Shown piece by piece: positions 27,105 to 35,680 of a stretch of DNA of 64,000 nucleotides. The DNA lies in the NCBI GenBank assembly GCA_965198095.1, contig OZ240239.1:186001-250000 (forward strand), given 5' to 3'. Below the pieces are notes generated by a model. That model saw only the letters and a program-made list of their open reading frames with translations. It was not told where the DNA came from and did no database searches. The stretch's first letter is position 1; each line of letters opens with the position of its first letter. A program made the position numbers and the translations under genes. This DNA is from CBDFJH01 sp965198095 (lineage in GTDB: Bacteria; Latescibacterota; UBA2968; GCA-2709665).

Positions 27105-29825
27105 CTAGGAATAACAGACCTTCACCTCCGAAACCCTCGGTGTACCGCCTCCGCTCACGGCGCCCAGGGCCAGCCTGTACTGGACCCACTTCCCGCGAAA
27201 CGCGGCCGCGTTGACCTTCTGCGCATTTTCGAACCCGCTGTCCGGTCCTTCAGGTCCTGTCCACTCCCCGGTGGCCAATCCCGCCTCCGAATCCGCGAAC
27301 CGAAGCTGAGCTTTTACCCACGTTTTGGGCGACAGCTCAGCCTTCCACGACACCTCCGTCACCGCGCACCCCTCCGGAAGTCCGAATGCCTCCGAGACGT
27401 AGTACTCATCCGGCCCCCGATCCAGGATGTTCCCGGGATCCACAGCCCGCATTCCGTGAGGACCGATCGTGGGCAACAGCGTCTGGCGCTTTTCGTCGAA
27501 CCCGTCCGGTCCGTTCCACCAGATTGCCGAATGGCCGACGTGGTCTCCCCAGATCTTGTGATTGGCGACGGCCAGATCTACCCAGCCATCCTCGTTGAAA
27601 TCGGCCGCGAGGCAGCCGCAGGCCGAATGTGTGAACAGGCGCGTCCGGTCGGCCTGCCTGAACCCCTTCCCCGGCCGGTTCCAGTAGATGTAGGAGTCGA
27701 TATCGCGCTCCCCTCGGCCGTCGTCGTACGATCCGGTGAAAATGTCCAGCGTGCCGTCGTTGTTGAAGTCCGCGATCGATATCGAGTTCGATCCGTTCGC
27801 CGGGAGCTGGGCGTGGTCGTACTCGCGAATCCCGTCGGGGCCGTTCCAGTAGATGTGGACGAAAGATACAGGAGGGCCGGTCGGGTCGTTCTTGAAGCTT
27901 CCGATCACCAGATCCAGGTAGCCGTTCCCGGTCAGATCGGCCGCCTGCACTGTCGAGGCCTTCAGGACCGAAAGGGGCTGCACACGTTCCATGCTGTACC
28001 CCTCAGGTCCACCCCACAGGATGAGACTCCGATCGTGCGCGATCTGCGGCACGACGAGATCCAGCCACCCGTTGTTGTTCAGATCGGCCAGACAGATCCA
28101 CCGGCACTCGTCGTATACGACGCCGTCGTGCTCAAGCCGGATCCGATGACAATCCTCGGGATCGAACCCGTTCGCCGATCCGTAGAAGACCTGGAGATCA
28201 GGGTTGAAGAAGCCCCCGACGACGACATCCAGGTAGCCGTCTCGGTTCAGGTCCGCACAGCACGCCCCGTGGGCCCGTTTTGTCGGCAGGGTTTGCGACG
28301 GCTGGGTGGAAAAGCCCTGAGGACCGTTCAGATAAATGAAGGAGCCCGGGTCGATGTCCCTCCTTTTGGACGTCATCTCCGAGCAGTTGGCCAGTACCAG
28401 GTCGGGCCACCCATCGTCATTCAGATCTGCGCCGATCGCCTCCACGGCCGACCAGCCCGGAAGCTCCTGTCGCCGCTCCGGCCAGAAGCCGTCGGGTCCC
28501 CCGTGGTAGACGTAGACATTCACGTCCCCGTTACGCCTACCCGCAAAATGATTCACGAACACGAGGTGAGGAGTCGGGTCATCCGAAGCGCGGGGAATGA
28601 AAACGCGACGCGGGTCCTGCGCAAGGATGGGCGTCGGATCCTCCAGCTTACCGTCCTTGCGCCCCTGGAAAATCAGGGACTCGCGGGTGAAATCGTCCAT
28701 CGTCTGGTTCTGGCAGAGCACGATATCATCCAGGCCGTCTCCGTCCAGGTCAGCCACCGCCACGTCGCAGGCCCGGAAACAGGCAAGACGCGTGCGCCGC
28801 ACCTCGTCGTACCCGACCTCGCTCCCCCAGTAGATCCAGGAAGACTCCTCCGCTTCAAACGGCTCGCGGCAGGCCACGACCAGATCGGACAAGCCGTCTC
28901 CGTTCACGTCTCCCACGTCGATCGACATCGCATTGACGCAACGGAGAACCAGCGGCTCTCCGAAACTTCTGTCCTCACGAACCGGAACAAGCGATACGAA
29001 TTGCACTTCCGGTACGAACAGGTAGGGAGCGCCATTCAGCGAGATCACCTTGATCAACGGTCCTGCATCGGCGGCCCTGGCATCTTCTTCGAATGCCGCA
29101 GGCGCAGGTTCTTCCTCTTCAGTCCCCAAAGAGGTCACGGGCACCCGGCTCACGCGATCCGTTGCGATCCCTTCCTGGCCGCCCCAGTAGACGTCGACCT
29201 CTCCCTCCTTGTTTCTCACGACCAGCTCGGCCGTTCCGTCTCCGTCCAGGTCGCCGGCATCCAGCCGTTCCCCTTCTACCTCCAGCTCCACGAACCGCTG
29301 GGGTTCGAATCCGAGCTCCGTCTGGTAGAACAGCCTGAGCTTTCCGTGACAGAGGAAGGCCAGATCCGGCCTGCCGTCCCCGGTGAGGTCCCCTGCGGCA
29401 GCGGCCGTGCAGAAAGGCGCCGGAATCTTCTGCAATCGGCGCTCGCTCCACCCGCCGGGACCCCCGTAATAGATGATCGCATTCAGGTCGGTCGTCGTGC
29501 TCCCGTCATACACCATTCCGAGGACGAGATCATCATAGCCGTCCCCGTTGAGGTCTGTCACCACACCTGCCATCGCCCCGTCTGCGGGCAGCTCGGTGCG
29601 GCTGACGTCTCCGAGCGGATCCCTGTAGACATACGAAGGAAACCGCTCCCTATGATCCTGCGAGTTGCAGAAGACCAGATCCAGGTAGCCATCTCGATTG
29701 AAGTCGAGCTGGTGGATGCGCTGAAGGACGCCGGCCTTCGACACATACAGATTCTGACCGGCGTTCCCGCACGTGCCCTTGCTGAACGCTTCAAACCCGC
29801 GCGTGACCCAAACCCCTCCTGCCAA
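27105..29825 (-). CDS. FG-GAP/VCBS-repeat propeller protein, copy 2
   Basis: A 906-aa protein with a TTG start behind GGGAGG (TTG-GCA-GGA-GGG). It carries twelve calcium-binding-type repeats of the form D-x-N/D-x-D/N-G-x-x-D-L: DFNRDGYLDLVF, DLNGDGYDDLVL, DLTGDGRPDLAF, DVNGDGLSDLVV, DLNNNGWLDLVV, DFNEDGWVDLAV and others. Repeats run from residue ~35 to ~770, followed by a beta-rich C-terminal region (SEAFGLPEGC...VSEVKVCYS). Such proteins normally lie outside the cytoplasm, yet no signal peptide or transmembrane segment is visible. It is a tandem duplicate of the gene at 29887-32601. It probably binds a polymeric glycan; no catalytic activity is suggested. Confidence 0.85.
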   Translation of the reverse strand: MAGGVWVTRGFEAFSKGTCGNAGQNLYVSKAGVLQRIHQLDFNRDGYLDLVFCNSQDHRERFPSYVYRDPLGDVSRTELPADGAMAGVVTDLNGDGYDDLVLGMVYDGSTTTDLNAIIYYGGPGGWSERRLQKIPAPFCTAAAAGDLTGDGRPDLAFLCHGKLRLFYQTELGFEPQRFVELEVEGERLDAGDLDGDGTAELVVRNKEGEVDVYWGGQEGIATDRVSRVPVTSLGTEEEEPAPAAFEEDARAADAGPLIKVISLNGAPYLFVPEVQFVSLVPVREDRSFGEPLVLRCVNAMSIDVGDVNGDGLSDLVVACREPFEAEESSWIYWGSEVGYDEVRRTRLACFRACDVAVADLDGDGLDDIVLCQNQTMDDFTRESLIFQGRKDGKLEDPTPILAQDPRRVFIPRASDDPTPHLVFVNHFAGRRNGDVNVYVYHGGPDGFWPERRQELPGWSAVEAIGADLNDDGWPDLVLANCSEMTSKRRDIDPGSFIYLNGPQGFSTQPSQTLPTKRAHGACCADLNRDGYLDVVVGGFFNPDLQVFYGSANGFDPEDCHRIRLEHDGVVYDECRWICLADLNNNGWLDLVVPQIAHDRSLILWGGPEGYSMERVQPLSVLKASTVQAADLTGNGYLDLVIGSFKNDPTGPPVSFVHIYWNGPDGIREYDHAQLPANGSNSISIADFNNDGTLDIFTGSYDDGRGERDIDSYIYWNRPGKGFRQADRTRLFTHSACGCLAADFNEDGWVDLAVANHKIWGDHVGHSAIWWNGPDGFDEKRQTLLPTIGPHGMRAVDPGNILDRGPDEYYVSEAFGLPEGCAVTEVSWKAELSPKTWVKAQLRFADSEAGLATGEWTGPEGPDSGFENAQKVNAAAFRGKWVQYRLALGAVSGGGTPRVSEVKVCYS

Positions 29826-29886
29826 GACGACCTCCCTTCAATTGTCGAGCATTGTAGAGATGCCCTGCCGGGGCGTCTCCACTCCG

Positions 29887-32601
29887 CTAGGAATAACGAA
29901 CGGCGACCTCAGAAACGCGAGGCGTGTTGCCGCTGTTGCGCGCGCCCAGGGCCAGTCGGTACTGGATCCATCTCCCCTCTAAAGCATCTCCATCCACCGA
30001 CTGATGATTCTCGAACCCGCTCTCAGGCCCTTCTGAACCTACCCAGTCTGCTTCCTCCAAGCCCCCTTTCTCTTTCGAGGCCCGAAGCTGTGCTTTCACC
30101 CAGGTCTTCGAAGGCAGCTCGGCCTTCCACGAGATTTCCTTCACGCGGGATCCGGAGGGGAGCTGGAATGGGCGCGACATATAGTACTCCTCCGGTCCGC
30201 GGTCCGAAATGTTCCCTGGATTCACGGTACTCATGCCGTGCGGACCCATGGTGGGCAGCAGGGTCTGGTTCTTTTCGTCGAACCCGTCCGGCCCGTTCCA
30301 CCAGATAGCCGAATCTCCCTCGTGGAGCCCATAGATCTTGTGATTCGCAACGGCCAGGTCGATCCAGCCATCCCCGTTGAAGTCTGCCGCCAGACATCCC
30401 GCAGCCGAGTGCGTGAAAAGGCGGGTACGGTCTGCCGCAGTAAATCCGCGATCGGGTCGGTTCCAGTAGATATAGGAATCGATGTCCCGGTTTCCTCTTC
30501 CGTTGTCGTAGGAACTGACGAAGATGTCCAGGAGACCATCGTTGTTGAAGTCGGCCACAGCCATGCCGTGGCTCCCGCGTGTCGGAAGGAGGCTCCGGTT
30601 ATCCTCACGCAGGCCTTCCGGGCCGTTCCAGTAGATGTGGAGAAAGGAGGTCGGCGGTCCGGTTGCAGGAGCCTTGTGTCCTCCGATGATCAGATCCAGG
30701 TAGCCGTTTCCGGTCAGGTCCGCTGCCTGCACGCACGATCCGTTCAGGACAGAAAGGGGCCGTGCGTCCCGCATGCTGAACCCATTCGGCCCGCCCCAGA
30801 AAATGAAGCTCCGATCGAACCCGTATTCAGGAACGACCAAGTCGAGCCAGCCATCGTTGTTCAGATCTGCCAGGTAGAGCCAGAGTGTATGGTTATACAC
30901 GACCCCATCGTGCTCCAGTCGGATGCGCTCCGGATGCTCAACGTCAAACCCATTGGCTGAACCCCGGAAGATGGAGATCTCGGAGTTGTTGAACCCGCCG
31001 AAGACCAGCTCCAGGTACCCGTCCCGGTCCAGGTCAGCACAGCAGCCCCCGTGGGCTCGTTTCGTCCCAAGCGACCAACTCGGTGTTTTCGCGAACCCCT
31101 CGGGTCCATTCAGAAAGACGGAGGAGCCCGGGTCCTCATCCTGTGACATCTCCGAGCAGTTGGCTAGTGCAAGATCCGCCCAGCCGTCATCGTTGAAGTC
31201 ACAACAGATTGCCTCCACGGCGCACCTTCCAGGCACTTCCTGACGACGTTCGGACGAGAACCCATCCGCTCCACCCATAAAGATGCTGACGTTCACTTTG
31301 CCCTTTCGTCCTCCTCCGTAGTGGTTCACGAAAACAAGATGAGGCGTCGCATCTGGAGACGGGTGCACGATAAAGACCCGCCGGGCATCTTCGCTGGACA
31401 GGCGAGCCACTTCGGTGACAGTGAAGTCACCAGACCCGCGGAAGATCAGTGAATCCGACGCGAAGGATTCCCTGGTCTGGTTCTGGCAGAGGACCAACTC
31501 TTCTTTGCCGTCACCATCCAGATCCCCGACGGCCACATCACAAGCACGGAGACTCTCGAAGCGCGTCCTCCGGTCATCGCTGAAACCATCCTCACTCCCC
31601 CAGTAGACCCAGGAACATTCGCCTTCCTCCCAGGGCTCACGGCAGGCCACGACCAGATCGGAATGTCCGTCTCCGTTCACGTCACCGATTTCGATCGACA
31701 TGGCCTGAGCGCATTTCAGGATTAGCGCATCTCCAAAGCTCCGGTCCGTGCCTACCGGAATCAGGGAGGTAACCTTATCCCGAGCCACAAACAGAAAGGG
31801 GACGCCATCCAGTCGGACGACCTTCACCAGTGGCTTTGCGTCTGCGGCCCGGGCGTCTTCCTCGAAAGCAGGGGAAAGTGGCTCCTCTGGCCCCGTGGCC
31901 TGTGTAGCCCCGACTGGAACCTCTGTCATCTCCTCCACATCTATACCGTTCCGGCCGCCCCAATAGATTTCGACATCCCCTTCCCTGGAACGAACGAGCA
32001 GCTCGGCAAACCCGTCCCCGTCCAGGTCATCGGCGCCCAACTGTGTCCCTTCAATCTCGAGGTCCGAAAAACGCGCCGACTCGAAGCCCAGATCGGTCTG
32101 ATAAAAAATTCTGACCTTCCCGTTGCAGAGAAGGGCCAGATCGGGCCGACCGTCTCCGTTGAAATCGCCCTGGGCCACCGCCGTACAGAACGGCGCCGGA
32201 ATCTTTCGTAGCCGGCGCGCGCTCCATCCTTCCATACCACCGTAGTAGATGATCGCATTCAGATCCGTCGTGGTACTCCCGTCGTAGTTCATTCCCAACA
32301 CGAGGTCATCATACCCATCGCCGTTCAGATCTGCGACGACTCCGCCCGCCGCCCCGTCTGAAGGCAGCTCTGTGCGCGTGCATTTCCCCAGTGGATCCTG
32401 GTAGATACAGACCGGGATCCGTTCCTGGTGGTCCTGGGCGTTGCAGAAAACGAGGTCCACATATCCGTCTTTGTCGAAGTCATACTGGTGGATACGCTGC
32501 AGGATGCCCGCTCTCGACACATAGAGATTCTGACCGGCGTTCCCGCAGGTGCCTCTGCTGAACGCCTCAAAACCGCGTGTAGTCCACACACCTCCTGCCA
32601 A
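29887..32601 (-). CDS. FG-GAP/VCBS-repeat propeller protein, copy 1
   Basis: A 904-aa protein when started at TTG 32601, preceded by AAAGGAGG five bases upstream. This matches the paralogue's TTG start residue for residue (AGGVW-TRGFEAFS-GTCGNAGQNLY). The open frame continues upstream because the truncated GH127 gene is in the same frame, but the conserved start and SD argue for a separate product. Twelve FG-GAP repeats (DFDKDGYVDLVF to DFNGDGWIDLAV) are followed by the C-terminal beta region ending VSEVAVRYS. No signal peptide in this form. It probably acts as a calcium-dependent binding protein. Confidence 0.8.
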   Translation of the reverse strand: MAGGVWTTRGFEAFSRGTCGNAGQNLYVSRAGILQRIHQYDFDKDGYVDLVFCNAQDHQERIPVCIYQDPLGKCTRTELPSDGAAGGVVADLNGDGYDDLVLGMNYDGSTTTDLNAIIYYGGMEGWSARRLRKIPAPFCTAVAQGDFNGDGRPDLALLCNGKVRIFYQTDLGFESARFSDLEIEGTQLGADDLDGDGFAELLVRSREGDVEIYWGGRNGIDVEEMTEVPVGATQATGPEEPLSPAFEEDARAADAKPLVKVVRLDGVPFLFVARDKVTSLIPVGTDRSFGDALILKCAQAMSIEIGDVNGDGHSDLVVACREPWEEGECSWVYWGSEDGFSDDRRTRFESLRACDVAVGDLDGDGKEELVLCQNQTRESFASDSLIFRGSGDFTVTEVARLSSEDARRVFIVHPSPDATPHLVFVNHYGGGRKGKVNVSIFMGGADGFSSERRQEVPGRCAVEAICCDFNDDGWADLALANCSEMSQDEDPGSSVFLNGPEGFAKTPSWSLGTKRAHGGCCADLDRDGYLELVFGGFNNSEISIFRGSANGFDVEHPERIRLEHDGVVYNHTLWLYLADLNNDGWLDLVVPEYGFDRSFIFWGGPNGFSMRDARPLSVLNGSCVQAADLTGNGYLDLIIGGHKAPATGPPTSFLHIYWNGPEGLREDNRSLLPTRGSHGMAVADFNNDGLLDIFVSSYDNGRGNRDIDSYIYWNRPDRGFTAADRTRLFTHSAAGCLAADFNGDGWIDLAVANHKIYGLHEGDSAIWWNGPDGFDEKNQTLLPTMGPHGMSTVNPGNISDRGPEEYYMSRPFQLPSGSRVKEISWKAELPSKTWVKAQLRASKEKGGLEEADWVGSEGPESGFENHQSVDGDALEGRWIQYRLALGARNSGNTPRVSEVAVRYS

Positions 32602-34192
32602 AACGGCCTCCTTTATCGTAAGGCTCGTATCTCGTGAAGCGTATCTCGTCGGATGTTGACAATGTGGTGGTATCGAACGCGGGGTGGCCTGAACGTCGAG
32701 CCTCTTACCGTTCAGCAGAACCACGAGACCCCGGCACCACTGCGGCACCCGAAGGTAGAGCGGAAATTCGACCGGCTGCGAGGACGTAAGCTCCATCCGA
32801 ACAGTGCCTCCGAAAGGATAACCTGTCTCTTGTTCAATGGTGACTGCATTACCTTGTGATCCCACCCTTGCGGTTACCTCCGAAGCGGCGTACATCCACG
32901 CGGCCAAACCGTTGTCTGCTGTTGCCTGCCACAGATTCTGTGCGTACCAGGGCCAGCCCATCGTCGCATTGTGCTGACAGCACTGGTAGATCTCGTGGGG
33001 AGAGTATCTCAGCGTATGAAGCTGGCTCGCTGCAACGTTGGCGTATTCGTGTTTGTTCGAAGCGTCCAGTTGGGGCTGGTTCGACGCCGTCAGGTACTTG
33101 AGACCTTTGAGATCCGGAGCGTGCGAAGCGGGGAAATGGTTGAACGTGATGTCTTCGCATCGGTCTGCGTACTTCGCATCGCCGGTGATGCGCCCCAGCA
33201 TGAAGAAACCCTTGTTGAGCTCGACGAGAGCGCAGGTTTCACACCCCTGACGAGGATCGGTGTAGGTAGAGCGGATCACTTCGTCCGCTCCGAAAATGCC
33301 TCTTGGCTGTCCCCATGTGCTGATTGTACCAGTATTCCGAGGCCGCGAGATGCCACGAGGCATGTGATTGGGCATAGTATGTGCCCGGGTAACGGTAGCG
33401 GTGCGTGAAGTCCACCACGTGGTGGGCGAGCCACTCATCGGTGCGATACCGTATCGGCCGTTCATTTACGTTCGGACTGAGCATCCTTTCACGGCCGGGC
33501 CACGGATCAGTTGTGTGGGGGAAACGTTTGAAGAAACGGGTGGCAAGATCGAGCAGCCAGCTGTCGCCCGTTCTGCTGTAAAGCCAGTGAATGTGCTCGA
33601 TCATCTCGCACGGCCGGCGCTGGTCGATCGTCCGCCCAAAGGGGATGAATTTCGTATCGGGCAGATCGCGACAGTATTCGAAGAAACCCGTCATGAAGGG
33701 AATGACCCGATCGTCTCCCGTGTATTCGTAGTGTTGGGTAGCGGAATCCATCATCAAAGCCTGGATGGTAACACTGCTTCCGAAACCGTCGCGCAACTCG
33801 GAGGTGAACTTGGCGGGACCGAAGTAGCCGTTCCGCTTCTGGCTGGCAAAGGCAGCGTCGATCCACTTGTGAGACGCTTTCCAAAGGCGTTCGTCCTGCG
33901 TTAGTACCGCCAGAGGGTAGAATCCTCGAAGCCAGTAGGGTACCTCTTCCGTTCCTTTGGCGCTCTCCGGCCTGAGCCAACTGCTGTCGTCGCGGATATA
34001 CTCGCTCACCTCGTCAATGCGTCCCGCCATCCCGTCTGCCATCAGGTCGAGTTGATGGCGGAGCCACTCGCGGGGACATATGCTCCCAAGGGGCAGTTTG
34101 GCGAACGGACTGGCAAGGAGGGGAGGGCGGTTTGTATGATAGTATTGGTTCGACCCGTTGACATCAGGTTTTCGGGCCGCCGCTGTCTGCAT
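32602..34192 (-). pseudogene. GH127 (beta-L-arabinofuranosidase-like) gene, frameshifted and 3'-truncated
   Basis: The ATG at 34192 (AAGGAG seven bases upstream) opens a GH127 N-terminal half. It runs in frame to the region of FTHRYRYPGTYYAQSHASWH and YWYNQHMG, where the frame is lost. From about 33310 the family sequence continues in another frame as GQPRGIFGADE, then GCETCALVE and YQCCQHNATMGWPWYAQNLW. The switch falls on a run of four C at 33311-33314, where one extra base explains it. The Glu/Cys positions of the zinc site (E-T-C and C-C) are intact. After the LYLRVPQWC...LNGKRL stretch the usual last ~100-150 residues are missing, and the frame runs without a stop into the FG-GAP gene. 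Either a true pseudogene or a sequence error plus a deletion. Confidence 0.8.
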
Positions 34193-34307
34193 CACGTGTC
34201 TCCTTGTCAAGAGCTGGCAAGTCCTGTGTACGCTGTCGTCTTGACTGGACGTGCAGGATTGCCCGACTGGGCTCCGCGATGGCTACAGAGGCCGTATTTC
34301 GTATATT

Positions 34308-34346
34308 TAGCCATGTCTGCTATTTCTTGATGGTAGCTATGTCTGC
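34308..34346. promoter_or_regulatory. Direct repeat in divergent spacer
   Basis: TAGCCATGTCTGC and TAGCTATGTCTGC (one mismatch) start 26 bases apart, between the GH127 gene (minus) and the M20 gene (plus). The spacing suggests a possible binding site for a regulator. The rest of the 216-base spacer has no clear promoter. Confidence 0.25.
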
Positions 34347-34408
34347 AGGGGCGGATTACCTCAAAAATAACCCACGCGCCTCGAGAGCGGAGCAGGTCGA
34401 TACATAAT

Positions 34409-35680
34409 ATGCGTAAAAGGGACTCAGATCACACACTCGAAGACGTGCTGGAATCATCACTAGAGCGATACGTCGACTTCCTGGTTCAACTGCTACAAAT
34501 ACCCAATGAGCGCATGAGGGAACACGATTCAGTGCGTTTGGTCGGCCGGGCACTTGAGGCGCAGGGATGCGCTGTGGAATTTTTCGAAGGGGAGGGATTG
34601 GGCGAACCCACCCCGGGCGGCCCGCCGCTCAACTGCATTGCCCACCGCAAAGGTGGCGGTGGAGGACGCAGTCTGTTGCTCCAAGCGCACATGGACACCG
34701 TGCCTCCCGGCGAGCGGCAGCGCTGGCGCGACAGCCCGTGGTCGGGGACGATTCGGGAAGGTCGGGTGTATGGCCGGGGGGCGCACGATGACCGGGTGGG
34801 TGCCGCAATGCTGTGGATGGTGGCCGACCTGCTCCAACAGTTGGACGTGACGACAGCGGGCAATCTTCATTTTCTCGTGACCACCGAGGAAGAATTTTCG
34901 TGCGGGGGTATGAGGTCATATCTAAAACAACCCAAGTCTGTGCAGCCGGATGGGCACCTGTTGGTGGATGGTAATCGGGCAAATCGCTGCATTACCGGTC
35001 ACCCTGGTGTGCTCAACTTTACAATTCGCATCGAAGGTCCTTTCGGTTCGGCGCAGGGCTCTGCCCACGAGGCCAACCCCGTCGAGCTGATGGGGCGACT
35101 GATTGAAAGCCTGGGCACGTTGGAGCAGCAGGTGCGCGACCTGCTTAAAGCGCTTCATATAGATCCACGCTGGCCGCCTGCTGTCATTGTGGCCACCGAG
35201 ATACAGAGTGCAGGATGGATCAGCAACGTGCCTGAAACGTGTGTTTTGCGCGGCTTCTGCAGTGTGCCGCCGCCTCTGACACTGGGGGAATATAGACGCC
35301 TTTTCGGCCAGCATCTGCACGCGGAGGCCGAGACCGTAGCCTGGCTCAAACAACATCCGCCCGAGTTGCATTGGGGGCCATTGGAACTACCGGCCATGAT
35401 TACCGATGAGTCTACAGACTTCTTTCGACTGTTGGCGCAGGCGCACCAGCAAGGGTTTGGCACGCCTCTGGTCAGCCGCTGGATCGGCGGCTGGGGTGAC
35501 ATGGTGCTCCTGGGCTGTGCCAACGCAATCTTCTATGGACCGGGCGGTGGCGGCGGCGACCACGGCTACGACGAGTACTACGAGTTGAAAGACCTCAGCC
35601 CCATGCTCAAATCGCTGGTAAATTTCGTCCTGGCCTGGTGTGGCCGAGTTAGCCTCTCATCGGCAGAATTCGATACTTGA
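34409..35680 (+). CDS. M20-family metallohydrolase (ArgE/DapE-like deacylase)
   Basis: A 423-aa di-zinc amidohydrolase. The motif LQAHMDTVP gives His94 and Asp96, GRGAHDD gives the bridging Asp near 127, and TTEEEFSCGG gives the catalytic and metal Glu at 160-162. The dimerisation insert follows TGHPGVLNFTIRIEG. The C-terminal GPGGGGGDHGYDEYYELKDL supplies the last His ligand. Length fits the ArgE/DapE/acetylornithine-deacetylase group. The last 32 bases overlap the 3' end of the convergent TIM-barrel gene. A weak GGAGCAGG lies before the ATG. It probably removes an acyl or peptide group from an amino compound; the substrate is unknown. Confidence 0.88.
   Translation: MRKRDSDHTLEDVLESSLERYVDFLVQLLQIPNERMREHDSVRLVGRALEAQGCAVEFFEGEGLGEPTPGGPPLNCIAHRKGGGGGRSLLLQAHMDTVPPGERQRWRDSPWSGTIREGRVYGRGAHDDRVGAAMLWMVADLLQQLDVTTAGNLHFLVTTEEEFSCGGMRSYLKQPKSVQPDGHLLVDGNRANRCITGHPGVLNFTIRIEGPFGSAQGSAHEANPVELMGRLIESLGTLEQQVRDLLKALHIDPRWPPAVIVATEIQSAGWISNVPETCVLRGFCSVPPPLTLGEYRRLFGQHLHAEAETVAWLKQHPPELHWGPLELPAMITDESTDFFRLLAQAHQQGFGTPLVSRWIGGWGDMVLLGCANAIFYGPGGGGGDHGYDEYYELKDLSPMLKSLVNFVLAWCGRVSLSSAEFDT

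Noticed and set aside
27456..30308. 950-aa plus-strand open frame (and a similar 652-aa one at 8148-10106)
   Set aside because: Both are antisense to strong coding genes, rich in Arg/Val/Pro/Gln, with no domain; typical shadows in GC-rich DNA.
29887..33465. A single 1192-aa GH127-FG-GAP fusion protein
   Set aside because: The paralogue begins with TTG at the same position behind an SD, this copy has the same TTG behind AAAGGAGG, and the first ~50 residues of the long frame are out-of-frame GH127 sequence.
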